DNA from: Methanohalophilus profundi
GTDB taxonomy: Archaea; Halobacteriota; Methanosarcinia; Methanosarcinales; Methanosarcinaceae
NCBI RefSeq assembly: GCF_004137855.1
Contig: NZ_QBKB01000002.1
Coordinates: forward strand, 1,667,023-1,731,022
Direction of reading: 5' to 3'
DNA length: 64,000 nucleotides
A program made the position numbers and the translations under genes. How positions within the stretch are numbered: the first letter of the stretch is position 1; each line of letters begins with the position of its first letter. The notes beneath the pieces are model-generated. The model was given only the letters and a program-made list of their open reading frames with translations. It had not been told where the DNA came from and did no database searches. Below are positions 19,473 to 28,372 of this stretch, one piece after another.

Positions 19473-19745
19473 ATGGTGCGTCCCAGAAAAAAGAGAATGG
19501 TAGGCTTCCGTCACAGGTGTCGGCGTTTCAGTCCCGATGATACGAATGAAAGTATACCTGTTGTTGATGTCGGTGTAGATGAACTGGAATCCATGAGATT
19601 GAATATTTTGGAAAATATGTCTCAGGGAGAGGCTGCACAGAAAATGGGAGTCCATCAGTCTACATTTCAAAGAACCCTGCGCAGGGGTCTTGAAAAGTTG
19701 CGGATGCACTGGTCAATGGAAAAGTATCTTTTTAGAAGGAGGTGA
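19473..19745 (+). CDS. DUF134 helix-turn-helix regulator
   Basis: 90 residues. It begins MVRPRKKRMVGFRHRCRRF, the basic opening of DUF134 proteins, then VDELESMRLNILENMSQGEAAQKMGVHQSTFQRTL, a sigma-70 region 4-like helix-turn-helix in which MSQGEAAQKMGVHQSTFQR is the DNA-reading part. It is a putative DNA-binding regulator. DUF134 genes often neighbour NifX/NafY-like iron-molybdenum-cofactor proteins and glycine-rich DUF5320 proteins, and two such small proteins follow here. The stop overlaps the AGGAGGTGA ribosome-binding site of the next gene, so they form an operon. Probably leaderless or with a very short leader. Confidence 0.85.
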   Translation: MVRPRKKRMVGFRHRCRRFSPDDTNESIPVVDVGVDELESMRLNILENMSQGEAAQKMGVHQSTFQRTLRRGLEKLRMHWSMEKYLFRRR

Positions 19746-19752
19746 ACTCAAT

Positions 19753-19968
19753 ATGCCTGGAGGAGATGGCACAGGTCCAGATGGAAATGGTCCGATAGGG
19801 GCCAGAGGACAGGGTCGTAGAGGTGGTGGAAATCGCCCGGGCCGAGGAGCTGCAGCTCCGCAGAATTGCAGGTGTCCTTCATGTGGACATCTTGAACCAC
19901 ACCAGCCGGGTGTACCCTGCAGTCAGGCCAAATGTCCTGAATGCGGTTCCCAGATGGTGCGTGGTTGA
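19753..19968 (+). CDS. Small glycine-rich zinc-ribbon-like protein
   Basis: 71 residues. It opens MPGGDGTGPDGNGPIGARGQ, the same signature as DUF5320 proteins, and ends in a compact metal site: C-x-C-x-x-C (CRCPSC) and C-x-x-x-x-C-x-x-C (CSQAKCPEC). The ATG at 19753 has an AGGAGGTGAACTCAAT leader, better than the earlier in-frame start. Probably a metal or Fe-S binding accessory protein; exact role unknown. Second gene of the DUF134 operon, 50 bases before a sister gene with the same opening. Confidence 0.8.
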   Translation: MPGGDGTGPDGNGPIGARGQGRRGGGNRPGRGAAAPQNCRCPSCGHLEPHQPGVPCSQAKCPECGSQMVRG

Positions 19969-20018
19969 ATTTATAGACTGAAAACAATGTAGGAACAGAC
20001 AAAGGAGGTTGTATTAAT

Positions 20019-20372
20019 ATGCCAGGTGGAGATAGAACCGGTCCCAGGGGAATGGGGCCTATGACAGGAAGAGGTGCAGGTTACTGCAGTGGAAATGAAG
20101 TGGCCGGATGGCAGAATAGTTTATTTGTTCATAACTCTGCCAGAGGAAGATTCCAGAGGTTTGGTGGTTTTTCGCGAGGCAGAGGTATGGGAAATTATTC
20201 TCGAAGACCTCTCACACAACCCGTGTATGAATCAAGAACAAGTCCATCTTTAAAATTTGCATCTGTAAAAAAAGAACTTGAAAGTCTTGAGAAAGACAAG
20301 GAATGGATTTGTCAGCGCATAGAACAATTGAAAGAACAACTTACAGAAACAGGAGCATTATCTGAGGATTAA
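20019..20372 (+). CDS. DUF5320 domain protein
   Basis: 117 residues. The opening MPGGDRTGPRGMGPMTGRG is the DUF5320 signature; the middle is Arg/Gly/Phe rich and the last 45 residues (LKFASVKKELESLEKDKEWICQRIEQLKEQL) form a coiled coil. The function of the family is unknown; it commonly occurs with DUF134 and with dinitrogenase iron-molybdenum-cofactor-like proteins. AAAGGAGGTTG is a strong ribosome-binding site. Its opening resembles that of the preceding gene, suggesting a duplicated N-terminal module with two different C-terminal parts. Confidence 0.8.
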   Translation: MPGGDRTGPRGMGPMTGRGAGYCSGNEVAGWQNSLFVHNSARGRFQRFGGFSRGRGMGNYSRRPLTQPVYESRTSPSLKFASVKKELESLEKDKEWICQRIEQLKEQLTETGALSED

Positions 20373-20404
20373 TGGTCCCTTTTTAATTTTTGATGGGATT
20401 TTAG

Positions 20405-21391
20405 ATGACTAAACGCAAATCAAGGTTAATTTATGGGCCAATCCTTTCACGAAGGTTGGGCAGATCATTGGGGATAGATGTCATAAGCAATTCTTCCAGT
20501 CGGAAAAACTGTAATTTTGATTGTATTTACTGTCAGCTGGGTTCTGTTGCAAACAAGATTCAATCTGTAGAGGATGTTGTTGGATGTGTCTCATCTGCTG
20601 AAATTGTTGAAGGGATAAAACATTATCATCGTAATATCGAAGATATTGACTACATTACCTTCTCGGGGACATGCGAACCGACACTTAATCCTGCACTGGG
20701 AAAAATGATCGATGGTATCCGGCAGATATCTTCTGTACCCATATGTGTGATAACCAATTCTTCTCTTACGGGCAGGGATGATGTACGCCAAAATCTTGCA
20801 AAGGCCGACCTTGTTGTTGCTACCCTGGTTTCAGGTTACGATAAGACCTTTGAAAATATAAACAGGCCTGCTTGCGGTATCCTGCTGGATGATATTATAG
20901 AAGGCCTTGCATCTCTTTCCCATATGGGCACTTGCAGGCTTTCCATTGAGGTCATGCTTGTTGACAGTGATAAATTTGGATACAACACATCGGATTCTGA
21001 AATCTCTCGTCTTGCTGACATTCTGGAATATATCAATCCGGATGAAGTTGAAGTGCTTACAATTACCCGTCCGCCTGCTGAATCTTCCTTAAAGGCTGTC
21101 GATGAAATAAGATTGAAGGAAATTGCCAGTTATTTTGACAGCAGGCTTGGCAGGAGGAAGGTGCGTTTGGTACTGCGTGGTATCAGGAAGGGGCGCTCCA
21201 CTATCAAACATGAGAATATTGAAGAAGAAGTTTATGACCTAATCCTGCGTCGCCCCTGTACTGCCGAGCAGGTGATTGCTTCACTTGGTCTTAATAGGGA
21301 AACCCTTATTCCTGTTCTTGAGAATATGGAATATGGGGGAAAGATTGAGTTGGTCCGGGAAGACAAAAGCTGGTATTATAGAGTTTTATGA
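20405..21391 (+). CDS. Radical SAM protein (COG0731-like)
   Basis: 328 residues. The [4Fe-4S] motif is C-x-x-x-C-x-x-C in NCNFDCIYCQLG, followed by ITFSGTCEPTLNP (the GGE-like region) and VITNSSL. The C-terminal 80 residues (EEVYDLILRRPCTAEQVIASLGLNRETLIPVL) look like a winged helix. Proteins of this group are annotated only as radical SAM; the substrate is unknown. It is 32 bases behind the DUF5320 gene on the same strand and may belong to that operon, which would make it the enzyme partner of the small metal-binding proteins. Confidence 0.82.
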   Translation: MTKRKSRLIYGPILSRRLGRSLGIDVISNSSSRKNCNFDCIYCQLGSVANKIQSVEDVVGCVSSAEIVEGIKHYHRNIEDIDYITFSGTCEPTLNPALGKMIDGIRQISSVPICVITNSSLTGRDDVRQNLAKADLVVATLVSGYDKTFENINRPACGILLDDIIEGLASLSHMGTCRLSIEVMLVDSDKFGYNTSDSEISRLADILEYINPDEVEVLTITRPPAESSLKAVDEIRLKEIASYFDSRLGRRKVRLVLRGIRKGRSTIKHENIEEEVYDLILRRPCTAEQVIASLGLNRETLIPVLENMEYGGKIELVREDKSWYYRVL

Positions 21392-21411
21392 TTATTCTTT
21401 CCTGCGACCAC

Positions 21412-21421
21412 TAAATATATA
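21412..21421 (+). promoter_or_regulatory. TATA box of acs
   Basis: TAAATATATA lies 50-60 bases before the acs start codon, giving an expected transcript start near 21445 and a leader of about 25 bases. Confidence 0.5.
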
Positions 21422-21470
21422 CATGAATAATCATTATAGATTCGTGTAATTTTAGGGGATGGCATAACCT

Positions 21471-23411
21471 ATGAAAGAAACAATAGAATCATCACTTGCA
21501 GAAGAACGTGTTTTTGAACCATCTGAAGATTTCAAGGCCCGGGCCAATATGAATGACCCGGACATCTACCGGAAAGCAGATGAGGACCTTGAAGGATTCT
21601 GGGGCAGTCTTGCGGAATATATTGACTGGTTTGAAAAATGGGATCAGGTACTTGAATGGAATCCTCCTCACAGCAATTGGTTTCTGAATGGTAAGGTCAA
21701 TGCATCATATAATTGCCTGGACAGGCATCTTTCTGCCAAAGGGGATAAACCAGCCATTATATGGGAAGGGGAGATGGAAAATACCCGCACCTACACTTAC
21801 AATGAACTATTTTATTCCACCTGCCGCTTTGCCAACGCATTGAAAGAATTGGGAGTCCAGAAGGGGGATATTGTTACAATATACCTGCCGATGATCCCCG
21901 AAGCTGTGATTGCGATGCTTGCCTGTGCAAGGATTGGTGCCCCTCACAGTGTGGTATTTGCCGGCTTTTCCCATGAGGCACTTGCTCAGCGCATTGAAAA
22001 TGCAGGCAGCAAATTTGTCATTACATGTGATGGTTACTACCATAAAGGCAAATTAATAGGCCAGAAAGAAAAAACCGATCTGGGACTGGAAAAAACAGAG
22101 GGTGTGGAACATGTCCTTGTAGTAAATCACACTGCAACCCCGGTAAATTTCATTGAGGGGCGGGATGTGTGGTGGCATGATCTTGAAAAACAGGTTGATT
22201 ACCAGTGTCCTGCGGAACATATGGATTCTGAAGATACGCTTTTCCTCATGTATACCAGTGGAACCACAGGGAAACCCAAGGGTGTGGTTCACAGTACAGG
22301 CGGTTATCTTGTGGGTACCTGCATTACTGCCAGCTGGGTATTTGATCTGAAGGATGATGATATTTACTGGTGTACGGCAGATGTGGGATGGATTACCGGT
22401 CATTCCTATATTGCATATGGTCCCCTTCTCAACGGCGCAACAGTGTTACTGTACGAAGGAGCTCCCGATTATCCCGAAAAAGGGCGGTTCTGGGACATTA
22501 TTGAAAAACATGGTGTTACAATATTCTATACGGCACCTACCGCTATCAGGACATTTATGAAATGGGGCGAACATCTGCCTCTAAAACATGACCTATCTTC
22601 CCTTCGTTTGTTGGGTAGTGTCGGGGAACCTATCAACCCCCGGGCCTGGTTGTGGTATTATGAGAATATCGGAGGCAAGCGCTGTCCTATAGTTGATACG
22701 TGGTGGCAGACAGAAACAGGTATGATAATGATCACACCCCTGCCAGGCATTACTCCGATGAAACCCGGCAGTGCTGTCCGCTCGTTCCCGGGAATCAAGG
22801 TGTCCATTCTCGATGAAGAAGGCAATGTGGTTCCGGAAGGGCATGGTGGCTATCTTGCAATTGAAAAACCCTGGCCCAGCATGATCCGGACCATTCACGG
22901 GGATGAGGAACGCTTCATTGAAACTTACTGGAGTAAATGGGGCAATGATATCTATATGTCAGGGGATGGTGCCCGTATTGATAGGGATGGTTATGTCTGG
23001 GTACTTGGAAGACTTGATGATGTGATCAAGGTCTCCGGTCACAGACTGGGTACCATGGAAATTGAAAGTTCTCTTGTATCCCATCCGGACGTAGCAGAAG
23101 CTGCTGTTGAGGGGAAAGAGGATGAAATTAAGGGGGAAGTAATAGTTGGCTATGTTGTGCTTGAAGCCGATGTTACTGTTAGTGATGAGCTGAAAGAGCA
23201 ACTTAAGGGTCATGTTGTAGATGAGATTGGGCCGATAGCCCGTCCTGCTGCGATAGTTTTTGCAGAGGATCTGCCAAAGACCCGTAGTGGAAAGATTATG
23301 CGCCGGGTCCTGCGCGCAATAACAAATAATACTGATCCCGGAGATGTGACCACTCTGCATAATCCTGAAGTGGTTGAAGAACTCAAAAGAAAAGTTCATC
23401 TATCAGATTAA
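21471..23411 (+). CDS. acs: Acetyl-CoA synthetase, AMP-forming
   Basis: 646 residues, full length. It activates acetate with ATP and CoA through an acetyl-adenylate. Seen: P-loop [36 protein letters not shown], the acetate pocket and adenylate site [18 protein letters not shown] (the Trp of the small acyl pocket is kept), the [28 protein letters not shown] hinge, and the catalytic, acetylatable Lys in [10 protein letters not shown]. In obligate methylotrophs it probably serves acetate assimilation. Preceded by GGGGATGGC. Followed by pyrF with a short gap. Confidence 0.95.
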   Translation: MKETIESSLAEERVFEPSEDFKARANMNDPDIYRKADEDLEGFWGSLAEYIDWFEKWDQVLEWNPPHSNWFLNGKVNASYNCLDRHLSAKGDKPAIIWEGEMENTRTYTYNELFYSTCRFANALKELGVQKGDIVTIYLPMIPEAVIAMLACARIGAPHSVVFAGFSHEALAQRIENAGSKFVITCDGYYHKGKLIGQKEKTDLGLEKTEGVEHVLVVNHTATPVNFIEGRDVWWHDLEKQVDYQCPAEHMDSEDTLFLMYTSGTTGKPKGVVHSTGGYLVGTCITASWVFDLKDDDIYWCTADVGWITGHSYIAYGPLLNGATVLLYEGAPDYPEKGRFWDIIEKHGVTIFYTAPTAIRTFMKWGEHLPLKHDLSSLRLLGSVGEPINPRAWLWYYENIGGKRCPIVDTWWQTETGMIMITPLPGITPMKPGSAVRSFPGIKVSILDEEGNVVPEGHGGYLAIEKPWPSMIRTIHGDEERFIETYWSKWGNDIYMSGDGARIDRDGYVWVLGRLDDVIKVSGHRLGTMEIESSLVSHPDVAEAAVEGKEDEIKGEVIVGYVVLEADVTVSDELKEQLKGHVVDEIGPIARPAAIVFAEDLPKTRSGKIMRRVLRAITNNTDPGDVTTLHNPEVVEELKRKVHLSD

Positions 23412-23433
23412 CATTCAAACTGCTAGAGGTTTA

Positions 23434-24087
23434 ATGTTCATGGAAAGGAATACCGGCCTTATAGTTGCAATGGATGTTACGCGTATGGATTGCGCCGTCG
23501 AGATTGCCGGCGAAGTTGCTGAATGTGTGGATGCCATAAAGGTGGGCTATCCTCTGGTGCTCTCTGAAGGTTTAAGTGTACTATCCCGACTTGCCGATTA
23601 TGCTCCCGTCATTGCTGACTTTAAGGTTGCCGACATTCCATATACGGATGAACTTATCTGCGAGCAGGTATTCAAGGCAGGCGCCAGCGGTGTAATCGTG
23701 CATGGTTTTACAGGTGAGGATAGCCTGAAAGCCTGTATAGGTGTGGCCCGATGTTATGATGGGGATATTTATGTAGTCTCTGAAATGAGCCATCCCGGTG
23801 GTGCGAAGTATTTCCAGCCGATAGCCGATGAGATTGCTTCAATGGCCTATGAATTCGGTGCTACAGGTATTGTCGCACCGGCTACCCGGCCAGAAAGGGT
23901 GAAGCACCTGCGTTCTATAATAGGTGATGGTCTTTCTATTATATCCCCTGGTGTAGGTGCACAGGGAGGTAAAGCCTCTGATGTGATTGCAGCAGGTGCG
24001 AACTGGATTATTGTGGGTCGAAGTATTTATAATTCAGAAAACCCCAAAGAAACAGCCATGGAACTTGTTACCGGGATTGGTATCTAA
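23434..24087 (+). CDS. pyrF: Orotidine 5'-phosphate decarboxylase
   Basis: About 217 residues. It decarboxylates OMP to UMP, the last step of de novo pyrimidine synthesis. The catalytic Lys-Asp motif is seen as [11 protein letters not shown], and the phosphate-binding end as [10 protein letters not shown] then [12 protein letters not shown]. Two ATG codons at 23434 and 23440 are both usable; TAGAGGT lies just upstream. The frame is open further up into acs, but those residues have no family match. The gene starts 22 bases after acs and is followed by a C/D box sRNA. Confidence 0.93.
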   Translation: MFMERNTGLIVAMDVTRMDCAVEIAGEVAECVDAIKVGYPLVLSEGLSVLSRLADYAPVIADFKVADIPYTDELICEQVFKAGASGVIVHGFTGEDSLKACIGVARCYDGDIYVVSEMSHPGGAKYFQPIADEIASMAYEFGATGIVAPATRPERVKHLRSIIGDGLSIISPGVGAQGGKASDVIAAGANWIIVGRSIYNSENPKETAMELVTGIGI

Positions 24088-24090
24088 GGA

Positions 24091-24152
24091 AAAAGCCAGT
24101 GATGATATACTCTTCTGAGATAGTGATGAGCCCTATGAGTTCTGAGGCTTTT
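24091..24152 (+). ncRNA. C/D box sRNA (2'-O-methylation guide)
   Basis: All parts of an archaeal C/D RNA are present in 62 bases. Terminal stem AAAAGCC at 24091-24097 pairs with GGCTTTT at 24146-24152. C box GTGATGA at 24099-24105, D' box CTGA at 24115-24118, C' box GTGATGA at 24123-24129, D box CTGA at 24142-24145. Guide regions are 9 bases (24106-24114, TATACTCTT) and 12 bases (24130-24141, GCCCTATGAGTT); the D'-C' spacer is 4 bases. By the N+5 rule the D guide would methylate the C in AACTCATAGGGC and the D' guide the second G in AAGAGTATA. It lies in the gap between pyrF and cbiZ. Confidence 0.9.
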
Positions 24153-24200
24153 ACTTTTTACATTCGGGTTCGGTGTTGATTTATATTCAGGAGAAGGTGC

Positions 24201-25338
24201 ATGACCAAAAATGAGTTGACCGTAAATTGTAGGGATGGGGATTGTGAACCTCTTCTTGAAACATCTGCCGGTGAAAAAGTTTTCAGGTCAGGCACAGATT
24301 CCGTTATAGTTACACTGCCAAAAGGCAGGAGAATAATTTCCAATTCCTGGCTCAATGGTGGTATCCGTGATGATATCAATGTCCTTATCAATCAGCGAAT
24401 AGGAAGGCATGTCGGAAGTGAAGATGAGCTGGAGGAAGGAAGTGTTGAAGGTTATCTCACCCATGTAGTGGAGCAACTCGGCTATTCTGCATCAAATGCA
24501 GCTGCATTGCTAACTGCTGCAAGTATGGAGAATGTTGCTTTTGTCACGCACTCTTTCCGTGGCCTTGAAGTAACAGCAATTGCAACCGCGGGCCTAGAAG
24601 TAAATGCATGCAGTCCTGGAGACCCTGCTTCCTATTATCAGGAAAATGATAAATGGCAATCTCTTGGCGGGACAATAAATATGATTCTTCTAATAGATGC
24701 AAATTTACCGTCATATGCTCTTACCAGGGCCTGGATGACTGCCACTGAAGCCAAATCAGCAGTTCTGCATCAATTAATGATTCCAAGTCGTTTTTCTGAA
24801 GAATTGGCTACCGGAACCGGGACTGATATGATGGCAATCGTATCCAATGATTCTGCCTCTCTGCAATTGACTGATGCAGGTCCTCATTCCAAACTTGGTG
24901 AGCTGATATGCAAATGTATAAACCAGGTCCTTTTAAAAGCCCTGGATCAGCAATCAGGTATATCCGCTGTTTCCCAGCGGGATATGCTCGTAAGGCTTGA
25001 CAGGTTTGGGGTTGATGAAAAGTATTTCTGGAAAGTTTCTACATCCCTTGAGGGAGATAACAAAAAAAGGTCCATTTTATGACAATCTCAGGAATATTTC
25101 ACGTAAACCTGCTATGGTTGCATTGATTTCTTCTATTCTCCATCTTGTCGATGAAGTGAGATGGGGCCTGATCCCTGAAAACAGTGCAAAGAAAGTAGCT
25201 TTTTCCCAGATGCGTCAACTGGACAACGTTTTGAATTTGAGTATGGATGTCCCTTACGATTATTTGCTGGATCCGAAAGAATCAATAATTGAGAACTGGG
25301 TAAGAGTTACTTCCTGGATTGTAAAAAGAAATGTTTAA
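24201..25338 (+). CDS. cbiZ: Adenosylcobinamide amidohydrolase CbiZ (one frameshift)
   Basis: CbiZ removes the aminopropanol arm from adenosylcobinamide so that archaea can salvage incomplete corrinoids; corrinoids are central to methyl transfer in methanogens. The family core is clear: VTLPKGRRIISNSWLNGGIRDD, LLTAASMENVAF, VTAIATAGLEVNACSPGD, GTINMILLIDANL and HSKLGELICKCI. The first frame stops at 25082; the C-terminal 85 or so residues continue in another frame from G-P-F-Y-D-N-L-R to 25338. The frames join if one A is removed from the A7 run at 25062-25068. An ATG at 24201 follows GGAGAAGGTGC. Joined length about 378 residues. Confidence 0.85.
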
Positions 25339-25377
25339 TTCCTTTACTATAATATTAATATAAAAACGGTGTTTACC

Positions 25378-26265
25378 ATGAATCTGAGAAATTATATAGC
25401 CACTTATTGTACTGATTCTAAGAAAAAGCCAACAGGTGTCATAGTTCATAGTGCAGAAATAGGAGACGAACTTCCTGAATTGCCGGATCGCTTTTTCTAC
25501 ATGGCTGAGTGGTCTGATGTGCCTTCCAGGCGTATATGGAAAAGTGAGCCTTATCAGTCAGTATTGATTCATGAAAATGGAAAACTCATCATCCACGAAC
25601 ACCTCAGAAAAGCTAACTTCCGGATTCATTTGCTGGAGCTGGAAGAGAAATACGAAACCTCCTCTCGAGCGGGACATTTCGTTCTATCAGTTCCTGAAGC
25701 TTTCGAGTTTGCCTATAATGCACACGGGGATACAGCAAGACGATGTTCCAGGACGCCCTATATATCTCATCCAATGGACGTTGCATCCATCCTCTTAAAG
25801 AACAGTGCTCCTGATATAGTTGTAATTGCAGGTCTGCTGCATTCGATCAAAAAAGAGTCTAAAATAGATATGGTTGAAGTGGAGAATAAGTTTGGTGAGA
25901 CGGTTGTAAATTTTGTAAGGGCAGTAGATGAACTGGACCAAACAGATGATCCATCCCTGTTATCTGTTGATGAAAATATGTGGAAGGAGCGCAATGAAGC
26001 CTGCCTGAAGGCACTTGAAGATGTTGGAAGGGATGTCAAACTCCTGTTCTGTGCAGACAAACTTGCCAGCATAAGGGATATGATGGATGAAGAAAATATT
26101 CACGGAAACATAATATGGAATCATTTTACAGTAGGTAAAGAATCTCATAAATGGTATTATGGCCGATTGCTAAGGTCTTTTGAATCCCAACCCCATAGTA
26201 TTATCGATAGCCCAATGTATAAACAATTGAAAATATGTGTCGAGCAGTTTTTTATTGATGGCTGA
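25378..26265 (+). CDS. HD-domain (RelA/SpoT hydrolase-like) protein, HD motif degraded
   Basis: 295 residues. The middle resembles the bifunctional ppGpp hydrolase/MESH1 HD fold: an AFEFAYNAHGDTARRCSRTPYISHPMDVASILL block, then IVVIAGLLHSIKKES where active enzymes have L-L-H-D-x-x-E-D, then the late helix CADKLASIRDM. The Asp of the HD pair and both acidic residues after it are replaced, so hydrolase activity is doubtful. The N-terminal 100 residues are of unknown fold. ATG at 25378 (GGTG upstream). It follows cbiZ with a 39-base gap and precedes a DUF1724 regulator. Confidence 0.7.
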   Translation: MNLRNYIATYCTDSKKKPTGVIVHSAEIGDELPELPDRFFYMAEWSDVPSRRIWKSEPYQSVLIHENGKLIIHEHLRKANFRIHLLELEEKYETSSRAGHFVLSVPEAFEFAYNAHGDTARRCSRTPYISHPMDVASILLKNSAPDIVVIAGLLHSIKKESKIDMVEVENKFGETVVNFVRAVDELDQTDDPSLLSVDENMWKERNEACLKALEDVGRDVKLLFCADKLASIRDMMDEENIHGNIIWNHFTVGKESHKWYYGRLLRSFESQPHSIIDSPMYKQLKICVEQFFIDG

Positions 26266-26289
26266 TTTTTTTTATTTTGTGGTACGAAT

Positions 26290-27069
26290 ATGGGTGTATC
26301 TATAGTCGAGCTTGTATGTCGCTCGGAAAAACGGAAAAACTTGCTTGTCTACCTAAAAGATGGCCCCCGGAATATGGCTGCTATCAAAAAGGCTCTTGAT
26401 GTCACATCAACCGGTGTGCTCCCTCAGATAAAGCTTCTTAAAGACAATAATATCATTTTACAGAAAGATGATGAATATGAATTGTCTATTTTTGGTAGCA
26501 TTGTGGTGCAGAAAATAATGCCGGTTTTCAAACTGACCAGGACACTTGAAAAGAATCCTGAATACTGGTTTTCCAGGGATATTTCCGCTCTTCCAATGCA
26601 ATTTATGGAAAGGCTGGGTGATCTGGGCGATTCAAAGGTCATTGAACCGGATGTCAATTCTCTCTTTGATCCGCCTCAGGAATTAATAGACCATTTGCTT
26701 GTAAGTCGCCATGTTATAGCCATCACTTCTTATTTCCATCCTTATTATGTCAGGCATTTTTTGGAATTGGCTAGAAAAGGCGTGGAGATAAACCTGATCT
26801 TCACCAATGATGTCTATGAACGTATTGTTGAAGATTATGGAGAAAAAGCAGAGGTTTTTTTTGGAATGGATAACACCAATATATATATCCACGAGGGCGA
26901 TTTGCCGGTAGTTAGTATAGTCTGTGCGGACGGGTTTTTCCTGTTGTCCCTCCTTAACGAGAAGGGAATATATGATCACAATAAACTTATCAGTACCAGT
27001 GAAGAAGCGATAAAGTGGGGGCATGACCTGTTCGAATACTGTTGTCTTGAGTCACAAAAGAAGAAATGA
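26290..27069 (+). CDS. Winged-helix regulator with C-terminal DUF1724 (Msr-like)
   Basis: 259 residues. N-terminal winged helix about 1-80 (RSEKRKNLLVYLKDGPRNMAAIKKALDVTSTGVLPQIKLLKDNNII), C-terminal DUF1724 about 140-255, with HYYV-like YFHPYYVRHFLELARKGVEINLIFTNDVYERI. This architecture is the Msr family of Methanosarcina, whose studied members control methanol and methylsulfide methyltransferase genes. No methyltransferase gene is in the window, so its target cannot be named. Twenty-four bases behind the HD-domain gene. Confidence 0.82.
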   Translation: MGVSIVELVCRSEKRKNLLVYLKDGPRNMAAIKKALDVTSTGVLPQIKLLKDNNIILQKDDEYELSIFGSIVVQKIMPVFKLTRTLEKNPEYWFSRDISALPMQFMERLGDLGDSKVIEPDVNSLFDPPQELIDHLLVSRHVIAITSYFHPYYVRHFLELARKGVEINLIFTNDVYERIVEDYGEKAEVFFGMDNTNIYIHEGDLPVVSIVCADGFFLLSLLNEKGIYDHNKLISTSEEAIKWGHDLFEYCCLESQKKK

Positions 27070-27113
27070 TTACTATTGTCCTGCGTTCATTATTAATACA
27101 TGAAACGAAATAG

Positions 27114-27123
27114 TATTTATATG
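27114..27123 (+). promoter_or_regulatory. TATA box of the 65-residue protein gene
   Basis: TATTTATATG at 27114-27123, 38 bases before the ATG at 27161, indicates a separate promoter for the small gene. Confidence 0.5.
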
Positions 27124-27160
27124 ATAACGGTGGACTTTAAGCTTGAAGAGTGGTGATTCG

Positions 27161-27358
27161 ATGCCAAAAACCCTCGATATTGCAGAATTCAGGAATATGG
27201 TAGAAAAAACAAAAAAGTTGCACGAAGACCTTTCTTCTCTGTCCCATAAGATGGATGATGAGGTGAAATGCAATAGGGATTATGGTTTGTCCCGACACTC
27301 TTCTGAATTATACTATGAATCTGATTTACTTTCTGCCGATAAACGCAAGGGTAAATAA
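27161..27358 (+). CDS. Small protein of unknown function
   Basis: 65 residues, highly charged, with a probable helix over residues 8-35 (IAEFRNMVEKTKKLHEDLSS) and a polar tail. One Cys only. ATG at 27161 follows AGTGGTGATT, a good ribosome-binding site, and a TATA box lies upstream, which is why I accept this short gene. No recognised domain. It sits between the DUF1724 regulator and the Hsp20 gene. Confidence 0.6.
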   Translation: MPKTLDIAEFRNMVEKTKKLHEDLSSLSHKMDDEVKCNRDYGLSRHSSELYYESDLLSADKRKGK

Positions 27359-27432
27359 TCCTTGCTCATGTGCGGCTTTATGGCCAAATATCTCTAAGTG
27401 ACAAGTATTTATTATTTATGGAACGGGTCAAT

Positions 27433-27966
27433 ATGGCAGATAAAAAGAAAGGAAACAATCCGTCTGGTAGTGATGATTCTTTCAGTGATATTACTGATAT
27501 GATCGAACAGATGATGCAGAGATTCGGAGTAGGTATAGAAGAATTCTCTGATGAGCCTTTCATTTATGGTTTTTCTATTACACAGCGTGCTAATGAGGAT
27601 CCTGAAATCAGGGAATTTGGCAATATCCCATCTGATTATAATGATTTTGAAGAAGAAATTGATCCTTTAGATGGTCCCATATCCATAGATGAGAAAAAGC
27701 CTCTGATAGACGTTCTTGAAATAGACGGGGAAGTGTATGTTACCGCAGAAATTTCAGGTATGTCCAGAGATGATATTTCTGTCTGTGCAACAGACCAGTA
27801 CCTGGAGATCAATGCTTCCAATAAATATTATACATATTCCGAAACTCTCGAAATGCCTCTAAAAGTAGATCCTAATAGTGCAAAAGCAACTTTCCATAAT
27901 GGTGTTCTTGAGGTAATATTTTCTGTAAGGGAAGAAGCCGGGAAAGTGGATATTAAAATTAATTAA
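27433..27966 (+). CDS. Hsp20/alpha-crystallin family small heat-shock protein
   Basis: 177 residues. Holdase chaperone of the cytosol. An acidic N-terminal arm of about 90 residues is followed by the alpha-crystallin domain, PLIDVLEIDGEVYVTAEISGMSRDDISVCATDQYLEINA, then the A-x-x-x-N-G-V-L motif (KATFHNGVLEVIFSV) that defines the family. The C-terminal I-x-I tail motif is just visible as DIKIN. The ATG at 27433 or that at 27418 may be used. A response regulator follows on the same strand. Confidence 0.87.
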   Translation: MADKKKGNNPSGSDDSFSDITDMIEQMMQRFGVGIEEFSDEPFIYGFSITQRANEDPEIREFGNIPSDYNDFEEEIDPLDGPISIDEKKPLIDVLEIDGEVYVTAEISGMSRDDISVCATDQYLEINASNKYYTYSETLEMPLKVDPNSAKATFHNGVLEVIFSVREEAGKVDIKIN

Positions 27967-28000
27967 CCCTTCTAATTAATTTGTTTTGGTGGTGCACCAG

Positions 28001-28372
28001 GTGAATTGTTTTGGGAAGAAAGTACTTGTAGTGGATGACGAAGCGCATTTACGTAACCTTCTTCAAAATTTGTTGGAATTGAATGCTATTTCTACATCGT
28101 GTGCTTCCAGCGGGGAAGAATGTCTTTTGATGCTTGAATCATCCCTGCCGGATCTTGTCCTTCTTGATGTCATGATGCCGGGCATGGATGGGTGGGAAGT
28201 TTTCCACCGCATTAAAGAAAAGTATGAACATTTGCCAGTTGTTCTTCTGACTGCCAGGAATCATGATTTTGACAAAATGATGGGATTGGATATCCTCAAA
28301 GCTGATGATTATATTACCAAACCCTTTGACAACGATGAACTCGTAGAATGTGTTTGTAACCTTCTGGATTAA
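28001..28372 (+). CDS. Stand-alone response regulator receiver (CheY-like)
   Basis: About 123 residues, a single receiver domain with no output domain. All key residues are kept: acidic pair in VVDDEAH, phospho-acceptor Asp in LVLLDVMMPGMDGWE, switch Thr in VVLLTARN and Lys in YITKPFDNDE. I choose the GTG at 28001 (GGTGGTG upstream). It could accept phosphate from one of the PAS kinases in the window, but neither is adjacent. Confidence 0.87.
   Translation: MNCFGKKVLVVDDEAHLRNLLQNLLELNAISTSCASSGEECLLMLESSLPDLVLLDVMMPGMDGWEVFHRIKEKYEHLPVVLLTARNHDFDKMMGLDILKADDYITKPFDNDELVECVCNLLD

Noticed and set aside
25060..25072. A7 run in cbiZ as a programmed frameshift site
   Set aside because: A -1 shift on a slippery A-run would give the wrong frame; a +1 shift or loss of one A is needed. 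The same kind of lesion occurs in many genes here, so an error is simpler.
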